Source: Elusimicrobia bacterium GWA2_61_42
Lineage (GTDB): Bacteria; Elusimicrobiota; Elusimicrobia; Elusimicrobiales; UBA9959
NCBI GenBank assembly: GCA_001799615.1
Contig: MGTU01000017.1
Coordinates: 1-64,000 of the forward strand
Reading direction: 5' to 3'
DNA length: 64,000 nucleotides
The notes beneath the pieces were generated by a model. That model was not told where the DNA came from and ran no database searches. It saw only the letters and a program-made list of their open reading frames with translations. Below, in pieces: positions 9,789 through 16,475 of this stretch (within the stretch, counting starts at the first letter, position 1; each line of letters begins with the position of its first letter). Both the position numbers and the translations under genes were made by a program.

Positions 9789-10727
9789 ATGGAATTCGCC
9801 ATCGTGATACTGCTGCCTATGGTCCTGCTGATGGCGGGGGCGGGGATCCTTGTCGTTTCCCAGGTATCCGGTTTCATGCAGTCCAGCTCGCTGAACCAGC
9901 GGCAGCGCTTTTCCAACATGCTGATCCAGCAGTACATGGTGCAGATCGCCATGGCGCAGGGGCAGGTGTTCCAGCGCTCGCGCCAGCTCGAGGCGCTTTC
10001 CTCCAAGCTCGCTCTTTCCAACCAGGAGCTCGCCAGCCTTAACGAGATGAAATCCAAGTTCCTTTCCATGGTGGTGCACGACGTGCGCACGCCGCTGGCC
10101 TCCATCAGGGGCTTCAGCGAACTGCTGATCAAGAGGATCCCCGGCGAGCGGGAGGCGCAGTACCTCAAGAACATCGTCTCGTCCACCGACCAGCTGGGCC
10201 GCCTGATAGCCGACCTTACCGACCTGGCCATGATCGAGGCCGGCAAGCTGAAGATGGAGAAAGCCGTTTTCGACTCCGCCGAGCTCGCCCGCGACATCCT
10301 GCCCGCCCTCAGCATCAACGCCCAGAAGAAAGGCGTGGAGCTGGTCGTGGGGGAACTGAGCGAAGGCGTGATGATAAACGGGGACAAGTTCCGCCTGTCG
10401 CAGGTGCTCATGAACCTGCTGAACAACGCCATAAAATTCACGCCGGCGGGGCACAAGGTCGAGGTTTCGCTGCGGCGCGAGGGCCGCGGCATAGCGGCCT
10501 ACGTCAAGGATTCCGGCATCGGCATCCACCCGAGCGAGACCAAGAAGATCTTCGGTAAATTCTACCAGGCGCGGTACCAGAAGGACGAGAAGCTGCGCAA
10601 GCAGGGCTGGGGCCTCGGGCTTTCCATCGCCACCGAGATCATCCGCGCGCACAAGGGCGATATCGGCGCCACCAGCCCCGGGCTGGGCAAGGGCTCCACG
10701 TTTTACTTCAAGGTGCCGGCCGCCTGA
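9789..10727 (+). CDS. Membrane-anchored sensor histidine kinase
   Basis: The 312-residue protein has one N-terminal membrane helix (about 3-26), a short helical region (30-90), then a HisKA dimerisation domain with the phospho-accepting His97 in a VVHDVRTPLA motif. The HATPase domain follows, with an N box (MNLLNNAIKFT, about 207-217), G1 (DSGIGI) and G2 (GLGLSIA). There is no PAS, HAMP or sizeable extracellular sensor domain, and no response regulator lies nearby. It is therefore an orphan kinase that must be controlled by partner proteins or membrane state. Its position 112 bases before the stator gene suggests it could report on or tune that machine; this is inference. Confidence 0.85.
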   Translation: MEFAIVILLPMVLLMAGAGILVVSQVSGFMQSSSLNQRQRFSNMLIQQYMVQIAMAQGQVFQRSRQLEALSSKLALSNQELASLNEMKSKFLSMVVHDVRTPLASIRGFSELLIKRIPGEREAQYLKNIVSSTDQLGRLIADLTDLAMIEAGKLKMEKAVFDSAELARDILPALSINAQKKGVELVVGELSEGVMINGDKFRLSQVLMNLLNNAIKFTPAGHKVEVSLRREGRGIAAYVKDSGIGIHPSETKKIFGKFYQARYQKDEKLRKQGWGLGLSIATEIIRAHKGDIGATSPGLGKGSTFYFKVPAA

Positions 10728-10784
10728 GCGCGCCGCGGCACAGGCCGGCAACAAGGATATAACTTTTCTGAAACATCGGTTTCC

Positions 10785-10790
10785 TATAAT
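10785..10790 (+). promoter_or_regulatory. -10 box for the motor-like operon
   Basis: A perfect TATAAT lies 49 bases before the stator ATG (10839) in an otherwise AT-enriched gap. The -35 region is poor (CTTTTC-like). The leader of about 42 bases contains an AAGGA Shine-Dalgarno at 10824-10828. Confidence 0.5.
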
Positions 10791-10838
10791 TAATAAGTAT
10801 TCGCGGCGTTTTACGCGGTCAGCAAGGATGCCTGAACT

Positions 10839-11579
10839 ATGGACTACAGCACGATATTGGGCGTGATAGCTTTTATTGCCCTGGTGTTCTTCGGCTTTTC
10901 TTCGGGGCAGATAACGAGCTCGCTCCTCAACCTCCACGCCGTCTTCGTCGTGCTGGGCGGCAGCATGGTGGCCATGCTGATCAATACGCCTTTCAAATAC
11001 CTGGTGAAGGCGCTGACCGAGCTGCGCGTGCTGATGCTGGCCGACGACACCGCCGAAATAAAGCGCACCGTTCCCGTGATGGTGGCGCTGGCCGAGCAGT
11101 GCCGCGCCACCGGCCTCTCCGCGCTGAAGGACGCCGACCCCACCCTCGCCGGCGGCTTCCTGGTCCGCGTGGCCTCGGCCGCGCTGGAATACAACGATTC
11201 GCACTTCGTGAAGCACGTGATAGAGCAGGAGATCAACCAGGCGGCCGACGAAATGAACGAGATCGCCAACGTGTACCGCACCTTCGGCCTGCTTTCCCCG
11301 ATGTTCGGCCTGCTGGGCACCCTGATGGGCATCATCAGCGTGCTTAAACAGCTCTCCGACCCGGAATCGGTCGGCTCCGCCATGGGCGTGGCCATCACCT
11401 CGGCTTTTTACGGCATACTGTTCGCCAACGTAGTCTGCGTGCCGGTGGCCGGCAAGATCCGTTCCAGGATCTGGATGCAGGTGAAGATGCAGTCGATGAT
11501 CCTGGAGGGGGTGCTGGAAATAATGAAAGGCAGCATCCCGCTGGTGGTGGAGCGCAGGATGCAGTCTTACCTTGGCTGA
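10839..11579 (+). CDS. MotA-like stator subunit of a flagellar-type motor
   Basis: The 246-residue protein has the four-helix MotA layout: two N-terminal helices (about 5-22 and 30-50), a cytoplasmic domain (about 55-145) and two C-terminal helices (about 148-170 and 180-205). It is closer to PomA/MotA size than to ExbB. The two conserved prolines of the ion channel are present as Pro154 (LLSPMFGLLGT) and Pro202 (VCVPVAG). In the cytoplasmic torque loop Arg89 aligns with E. coli MotA Arg90, but the position of Glu98 is Lys97. Five such subunits would surround a MotB dimer to form an ion-driven stator. It heads an operon with a FliF-FliG fusion and a MotB homologue, which sets it apart from Tol/Exb systems and from Zorya ZorA, which has a long tail. 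Confidence 0.85.
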   Translation: MDYSTILGVIAFIALVFFGFSSGQITSSLLNLHAVFVVLGGSMVAMLINTPFKYLVKALTELRVLMLADDTAEIKRTVPVMVALAEQCRATGLSALKDADPTLAGGFLVRVASAALEYNDSHFVKHVIEQEINQAADEMNEIANVYRTFGLLSPMFGLLGTLMGIISVLKQLSDPESVGSAMGVAITSAFYGILFANVVCVPVAGKIRSRIWMQVKMQSMILEGVLEIMKGSIPLVVERRMQSYLG

Positions 11580-11602
11580 CGGCGGCCGCGGAAGAAAAGA
11601 TT

Positions 11603-13171
11603 ATGAGAACAAGTGCGCGGATAAGAGCGATGAAAGCGGGAGCCCTGGGGCTCCTGGCGCTGCTTTCTTTCCGCCCCGGCTTCCTGGGCGCGCAGAACAT
11701 TCCGCTCGACGACAAGGCCCGCTACGAGAAGGCCCAGGAACAGAAGATGGACGAAGTGCTGCTGAAGCTGCTGGGCCCCAACCAGGCCAAGGTGATAGTG
11801 CAGGCCACCATGGATTTTACCCGCACGGAGAAATTCGACGTCACTTCCGGCGGGGTCGGGACCGCCGGCAAGGGCGGCATGTTCAAATGGGAGAGCGCCT
11901 CCACGGACGCCGGCCAGCCCCTGAACGAATACCTGCTGCCCGGCTTCCCCGCCATGGAGGCGGCCGAGGGGGAAAAGAAGTCCTATCAGAAGCAGCTGAT
12001 CTTCCCGGCTTCCTTTATAAAGAAACTGACTGTTTCAGTAATACTCAATAAGACCATGTCCGAGGCGGACTCGCAGAACGTCCGCAGCGTAGTGTCCGAA
12101 GTGATGGGCCTCAACGCCGAGCGCGGCGACGAGCTGACCATTATAAAGACGCCCTTCGCCCCGGCCTGGCGCACCATCTGGTACACGCCCGAGGCGGTCA
12201 GCCTGATCTTCAAGTACGGCATTCTGTCCGTTATCGGCATCATCGCGCTGGTGGTGGTGGCTATCGGCTTCCTTAAACTGGCGGGCGCCATGAACACCAT
12301 GGCCAAGGCCCAGCAGAGCCACCAGATCACCATGGACATGGGCAAGAGCATGGCCGGCATGGGCGGGGGCGGGCCGCCGCTGCCCGGGCTGGAAAAGCTG
12401 GACCTGTCCGGCCTGGAGAAGAAGGACGCGGAGGGCGGGGGCGAACCGGGCGCAAGCGACAGCCTGGTGTTCAACGTGAAGCCCGCGCAGGTGGATTTCC
12501 TGGTGAACCTGATGGCGGGCGAGGACCCCGCCAACGTGGCCCTGGTGGCGGGGCACTTGCCCGAGGAAGTTAAGACGGAATTCCTGCGCAAGCTGCCCGC
12601 GGAAGTCTCCATGGAGGTCATTTCCAATATGGCGCGCGTGCGCTTTGTGGAGCCCGACGTGATAATCACCATCCGGGAAGAGCTGGAGAAGCGCCTGGCC
12701 GGGGCCTTCGGCGGCGTCAGCAAGGTGATAGAGGCTCTTTCCAGGATGAACCTGCGGGCCAAGAGGGAAATGCTGGACAGCCTGCAGGCCCGCCACCCCG
12801 ACATAGCGCGCGAGGTGCGCCCCCGCGTTTTCCTGCCGGAAGACCTGATGAAATTTTCGGACAAAGAGCTTTCCATGCTGGCTTCTTACGTGAAGGTAGA
12901 GGATTGGGCGCTGGCCCTCTGGGATTTCCCGCAGGGTTTCAAGGAAAGGCTTAAGACGCAGCTTACCGACAAAACCTGGGCCATGCTGGAGCAGACCATG
13001 AAATACGGCGCGCCTTCCGCCGGGAAGACCGAGGCCGCGGTAGAGGCCGTCGTAGTTTCGGCTTTGAAGCTTATCAGCGACGGGCGCGTGGCGAACCCGC
13101 TTTCCGCTGTTCCGGAGCTGAACGGGAGCGAGCCGGCCGCGGCCGGGCCGGGTAAAGGGGGAACGGTATGA
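11603..13171 (+). CDS. FliF (RBM3 and TM2) fused to FliG: one-piece rotor protein
   Basis: The 522-residue protein joins two flagellar rotor parts. Residues 11-30 form a signal or first membrane helix. Residues 38-190 match the FliF RBM3 region: YEKAQEQKMDEVLLKLLG, a VIVQATMDF strand, then KKLTVSVILNK and a VMGLNAERGDELTI-x-x-TPF segment. A second membrane helix is at about 199-228. After a Gly/Pro-rich linker, residues 296-395 match FliG middle domain, with E307-D308-P309-A310 in place of EHPQ, and 405-500 match FliG-C (VFLPEDLMKFSDKELSML). RBM1, RBM2 and the FliG N domain are absent. The fusion would make an inner-membrane ring with a fixed one-to-one torque ring. Several FliG torque-helix charges are replaced. 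The gene overlaps the next by ATGA. Confidence 0.85.
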   Translation: MRTSARIRAMKAGALGLLALLSFRPGFLGAQNIPLDDKARYEKAQEQKMDEVLLKLLGPNQAKVIVQATMDFTRTEKFDVTSGGVGTAGKGGMFKWESASTDAGQPLNEYLLPGFPAMEAAEGEKKSYQKQLIFPASFIKKLTVSVILNKTMSEADSQNVRSVVSEVMGLNAERGDELTIIKTPFAPAWRTIWYTPEAVSLIFKYGILSVIGIIALVVVAIGFLKLAGAMNTMAKAQQSHQITMDMGKSMAGMGGGGPPLPGLEKLDLSGLEKKDAEGGGEPGASDSLVFNVKPAQVDFLVNLMAGEDPANVALVAGHLPEEVKTEFLRKLPAEVSMEVISNMARVRFVEPDVIITIREELEKRLAGAFGGVSKVIEALSRMNLRAKREMLDSLQARHPDIAREVRPRVFLPEDLMKFSDKELSMLASYVKVEDWALALWDFPQGFKERLKTQLTDKTWAMLEQTMKYGAPSAGKTEAAVEAVVVSALKLISDGRVANPLSAVPELNGSEPAAAGPGKGGTV

Positions 13172-15042
13172 CCCCCGACAGCCCCTCCCGGGGCGGAGCG
13201 CCTAAAAAAGATTCTATTTTCGCGAGCATCCTGCCCGCGCCCGCTCCCGCGCCGGCGCCCGCGCCAGTGCCCGTGCCCGAGATCACCGCTTTGAAGCAGA
13301 AGATCGACGCGCTGGAGGGGAATATCCTGGCCCAGCTGGAGAAAAAGCTCGGCGCGCAGCTTAAACCCGCCGCCGCGCAGCCCGCGCCCTTGGCCGCGCA
13401 TTCCCTTCCTTCCGCCACGCAGTCGCTGCCTGCCGCGGCGCCCGGTCCCGCCAATTCGGACGCGCTTTGCCGCAAGATAGAGGACCTGGAGCGCCGGCTC
13501 GCCGATTTCGGCCTCGCCGCTTCCCTTTCCGCTTCCCAGCTTAAGAACATCGAGGAATCCAAGATAAGCGCCCGCCGGGAGATAGAGGACCTCCTGAAGG
13601 CCGTGCGGGAGCAGCAGAAGTATTCCGAGATGGACCGGCAGATGCACGACCAGCTGGAAAAGTCCTGGGCCCGGGCCGCAGAGCTGGAAAAGAAACTGAT
13701 GGAATTTTATTCCTCCGTGCTCGCCATGGAGGCCAAGCGCCGGGACGAATCCTCCGCCCGGTCGGAGAAGTCCGCCGCGGCCATAGAGGATCTCGCCGAG
13801 CGCCTCGGCGGGCTGGAGGACAAGCTGTCCGCCCTGGCGGCCCGGCAGCCCGACGCCGGCGATGTCAAGCGCGCCCGCGAGGAGTTCCTCGCCCGGGCAG
13901 CTGCGGACGGCCGCGCCGCCGCCGCCGCCCAGGAAGCCGCCGCCTCCGGGTTCCTCGCTTCCCTGAAGCAGAACGAACAGGCTTTTAAAGAAGTTTTCGG
14001 CGACTGCGTGCGCGAGCAGATGGAACTGCTGCACGGGCGGGTCGCTGCCGAAAGCGAGGCGGTGCGGCGCGAAATGACCGCCGCCCTCGAGGAGACCAGC
14101 CGGCTGATGAGCGGCCAGGCGGCTTTAGCCGCGCAAAAGGCCGAGGAATTTGAAAAGCTGGCGCAAGCCGGCCTGCTTAGGGCCCAGGCCGCCGGGGCCG
14201 CGCTGGAAGCCGACGCGCGCCTCCGGGCGCAGGAGTTGGAAACCGCCGCGCGCCTCCGGGAGCGGGAACTGGAAGCCTCCGCCCGCGCCCTTGAAGCGGG
14301 CCTGAAGGACAAGAGCGCCGGCGACGCCGCCGCGGCTCAGGAAATCTCCTCCCGCGAGTTCCTCGCCGCCATGCGGGAACAAGCGGAATCCTTTAAAGAA
14401 TTTTTCGGCGGCTGCGTCCGCGGCGAACTCGAACTGCTGCGCGGCAAGGTCTCGGCCGAAACGGAAGCGCTGCGGCGCGAAGCGGCCGCCGCCGCGGAGG
14501 AAACCCGGAAGGCCATGCTCGCCCAGGCTGAGCTGGCCGCCCAAAAGGCGGAAGAATTTGAAAAGCTGGCGCAGGCCGGCCTGCTTAAAGCCCAGGCCGC
14601 CGGCGCGGCGCTGGAAGCCGACGCGCGCCGCCGGGCGCAGGAACTGGAGCAGACCGCCCTCGCCCTGGAGAACGGCCTGAAGGCCGGCAGCGGGGAGCTC
14701 TTCGCGGCCGCGAAGAAGGACAGCGAGGAACGCTTCGACAGGTTCGGCGCCAAATACGCCGACGCGCTGCTTTCCGCCGGCGTCATGGACGGCTTCAGGT
14801 CCGACCTGGACAGCGTCCTGGAGCGGCTGGCCTTTACCGAAGCCCAGATGAGCGGCCTGCTTAAGGACGTGCAGCCCGAAAAGCTCGACCGCCTGATAGG
14901 CGTTTCGGGCATGCTGGTCCGCAAAAAATTCGAAGCCCTGGCCGCCGCCCTTGAAACGCTCAAGGCGGAAAGCAAAAGGCTCGGCGAGCTGAAGCGCGGG
15001 GTGGAAGAACGCTTTAAGGACATCTTCGGGAACCGCGTATGA
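13168..15042 (+). CDS. Long Ala/Glu-rich coiled-coil protein of the motor-like operon
   Basis: The 624-residue protein has no signal peptide, so it should be cytoplasmic. Its first 35 residues carry a Pro/Ala repeat (PAPAPAPAPVPVP), after which nearly everything is predicted helical and coiled-coil. A segment of about 100 residues is duplicated (about 260-358 and 395-493), each copy holding a F-K-E-x-F-G-x-C-V-R motif followed by AQKAEEFEKLAQAGLL. The C-terminal 110 residues (SDLDSVLERLAFTEAQM...RLIGVSGMLVRKKFEAL) are non-repetitive. It overlaps the rotor gene and the MotB gene by ATGA at both ends, implying coupled translation and a shared complex. By position it could replace C-ring, FliH-like or tether functions, but no family was recognised. 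Confidence 0.6.
   Translation: MTPDSPSRGGAPKKDSIFASILPAPAPAPAPAPVPVPEITALKQKIDALEGNILAQLEKKLGAQLKPAAAQPAPLAAHSLPSATQSLPAAAPGPANSDALCRKIEDLERRLADFGLAASLSASQLKNIEESKISARREIEDLLKAVREQQKYSEMDRQMHDQLEKSWARAAELEKKLMEFYSSVLAMEAKRRDESSARSEKSAAAIEDLAERLGGLEDKLSALAARQPDAGDVKRAREEFLARAAADGRAAAAAQEAAASGFLASLKQNEQAFKEVFGDCVREQMELLHGRVAAESEAVRREMTAALEETSRLMSGQAALAAQKAEEFEKLAQAGLLRAQAAGAALEADARLRAQELETAARLRERELEASARALEAGLKDKSAGDAAAAQEISSREFLAAMREQAESFKEFFGGCVRGELELLRGKVSAETEALRREAAAAAEETRKAMLAQAELAAQKAEEFEKLAQAGLLKAQAAGAALEADARRRAQELEQTALALENGLKAGSGELFAAAKKDSEERFDRFGAKYADALLSAGVMDGFRSDLDSVLERLAFTEAQMSGLLKDVQPEKLDRLIGVSGMLVRKKFEALAAALETLKAESKRLGELKRGVEERFKDIFGNRV
13945..14650 (+). repeat. Internal tandem duplication in the coiled-coil gene
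   Basis: Two units of about 300 bases, starting near 13945 and 14350 (offset about 405 bases), encode closely similar protein segments. The second halves (AQKAEEFEKLAQAGLL then KAQAAGAALEADAR) are almost identical, indicating a fairly recent or conserved duplication. Confidence 0.75.
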
Positions 15043-15728
15043 TCTACCGCAGCCGCCGCGACGAGCTGGAGAACCAGCTGAACAAGGGGGCTCTCTGGGC
15101 CGTCACTTACGGCGACCTGATGAGCTACCTGATGATCTTTTTTTTGATGCTGTTCTCTTTTTCCGTGGCCAAGACCGACAAGACCAAAAGCAGGAAATAC
15201 GAGGAGTCGCTGGCCAACATCCAGCGGTCCTTCGGCGGCAAGGTGGACGAGAAGCGCCTGGAACGGGCGAAGGCGCAGGAGAACGAGTCCGAGCTGGAAT
15301 CGAACCTGAAGGAATCCGTGCAGGCCAGCGAACTTTCGGGCCTGGTGCAGATCCAGTCCAACGAGCGCAAGGTAAAACTGGTGCTCACCGAGGGCGTGCT
15401 GTTCGGCTCGGGCCGCGCGGACCTGAAGGAGCCGGCGAAGAACGTGCTGGCGCCCATAGCCGCGGCGCTCAAAAAGACGCCCAATGACATCCTTATCGAG
15501 GGCCACACCGACGACGTGCCCATAAAGGGGGGCAAGTACGCTTCCAACTGGGAACTTTCCATGGCCCGCGCCTACAGCGTGCTGCAGTATATGGCGGAGC
15601 AGGGGATAAGCGCCAAACAGCTCGCGGGCATAGGCTACGGCGAGCACCGGCCGGTAGGCGACAACGCCAACGCCGAGGGCCGCGCCAAGAACCGGCGCAT
15701 AGAGATCTCGCTGATGAAGACGGATTAA
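15039..15728 (+). CDS. MotB-like stator subunit with OmpA peptidoglycan-binding domain
   Basis: The 229-residue protein has a short cytoplasmic N-terminus, one membrane helix (about 24-43) and a periplasmic OmpA/MotB domain (about 115-226). Asp26 in the VTYGDLMSYLMIFF helix aligns with the ion-carrying Asp32 of E. coli MotB. The peptidoglycan-binding motifs are intact: EGHTDD (155-160), NWELSMARA (170-178) and NRRIEI near the end. With the MotA-like protein encoded 3.5 kb upstream it would form an ion-driven stator anchored to the wall. Placement of motB at the far end of the operon, with rotor and coiled-coil genes between motA and motB, is unlike usual flagellar operons. A terminator follows. 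Confidence 0.85.
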   Translation: MIYRSRRDELENQLNKGALWAVTYGDLMSYLMIFFLMLFSFSVAKTDKTKSRKYEESLANIQRSFGGKVDEKRLERAKAQENESELESNLKESVQASELSGLVQIQSNERKVKLVLTEGVLFGSGRADLKEPAKNVLAPIAAALKKTPNDILIEGHTDDVPIKGGKYASNWELSMARAYSVLQYMAEQGISAKQLAGIGYGEHRPVGDNANAEGRAKNRRIEISLMKTD

Positions 15729-15748
15729 GAGGGACCTTGTAAAGGTTG

Positions 15749-15778
15749 AACCGGCCGGAGACCCGCGCCGGTTTTTTT
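15749..15778 (+). terminator. Terminator of the motor-like operon
   Basis: AACCGGC (15749-15755) pairs with GCCGGTT (15767-15773) and is followed by a T run. Because the opposite gene ends at 15777 it may serve both strands. Confidence 0.8.
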
Positions 15779-16352
15779 ATTTCTGGTGGGGGGAATGCGC
15801 CGTCATGAAATCCCTGTCGCCCAGCACCGCGTCGCGGTTCTTGTCGAAAGGGCGCCAGAACTTGCCGGGCACGGGCTCGGCCATGAATTCCGAATATTTA
15901 GCCAGCTGCGCCTCCGGGTTGTCGCCCAGGGTCGCCAGCACTATGTCCTTGTCCGCCGGGCCTTCGGCCAGACCCAGGTACTGCGCGGCGCTGGACCATT
16001 TGTAGTCTTCGGGTTTGGCCGCCAGCCCCGCTTTTACCGGGGAGGTATGGATGAAGCGGGCCAGCGCGGCGGAGAGTTTCTCCGGCTGGATCAGCTTGTA
16101 CTTGCAGTGGCCGGCGGCGTAGCCGGGCAGGGTTCTGTCCCTGTTTATGCCGCCCATCACGGAGTGCAGGTCGGCGCCGGGGGTCACGAAATAAAGCAAA
16201 GTCCTGTCCGGCAGCAGCGCGTAGGCCGCCAGTTTCAGGCCGAAATCCCGCCGGGCGTTCTCGATAAGCCGCAGGTATTCCAGGCGGCCGGCGTCGTCAG
16301 CCGGGACGGAGCCGCAGTCGGTGACCAGACAGTGCGCGTTGTTGAAGAACAT
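15777..16352 (-). CDS. Inactivated IS200/RAYT-like (Y1) transposase relative
   Basis: The 191-residue protein aligns by eye along its length with the intact RAYT at 29111-29779. The HUH metal site (MPNHFHFLM in the RAYT) reads LPDRTLLYF here, with Arg50-Thr51-Leu52 in place of His-x-His. The catalytic Tyr segment (RYIEGNPVRGG) reads RFIHTSPVKAG, with Phe100 for Tyr. Both catalytic features are lost while the frame stays open, so it is either a decaying or a domesticated Y1 protein that may still bind DNA. The start at 16352 is chosen because a TACAAT box lies exactly 12-7 bases upstream; Met codons at 16370 and a TTG at 16379 are alternatives. It stands alone between the motor operon and ileS. 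Confidence 0.6.
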   Translation of the reverse strand: MFFNNAHCLVTDCGSVPADDAGRLEYLRLIENARRDFGLKLAAYALLPDRTLLYFVTPGADLHSVMGGINRDRTLPGYAAGHCKYKLIQPEKLSAALARFIHTSPVKAGLAAKPEDYKWSSAAQYLGLAEGPADKDIVLATLGDNPEAQLAKYSEFMAEPVPGKFWRPFDKNRDAVLGDRDFMTAHSPHQK

Positions 16353-16358
16353 GCAACC

Positions 16359-16364
16359 ATTGTA
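16359..16364 (-). promoter_or_regulatory. -10 box giving a leaderless mRNA (Y1-like gene)
   Basis: Read on the minus strand this is TACAAT with its last base seven bases before the A of the ATG at 16352, so transcription would start on the start codon. Confidence 0.45.
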
Positions 16365-16437
16365 GCACATGGCGGGCAAAACGGGCCATGGAAGGCTCCG
16401 CGGAGGCCCGGGGCCTTAATCCGGCGGATCTTTTTTG

Positions 16438-16443
16438 TATAAT
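16438..16443 (+). promoter_or_regulatory. -10 box for ileS
   Basis: A perfect TATAAT with a weak CTTAAT at 16415-16420 (17-base spacer). The predicted leader is about 26 bases and contains AAGGA. The gap of about 100 bases is too short for a T-box. Confidence 0.5.
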
Positions 16444-16475
16444 TAGTATTGTTTTTAATAAAGGACGCCCAGAAA

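Noticed and set aside
10839-15728. Zorya-type defence system (ZorA/ZorB are MotA/MotB relatives)
   Set aside because: The MotA-like protein lacks the long ZorA tail, a FliF-FliG fusion is present, and no helicase or nuclease partner follows.
16380-16475. T-box leader before ileS or thrS
   Set aside because: The ileS gap is about 100 bases and the thrS gap 12 bases, with no T-box features.
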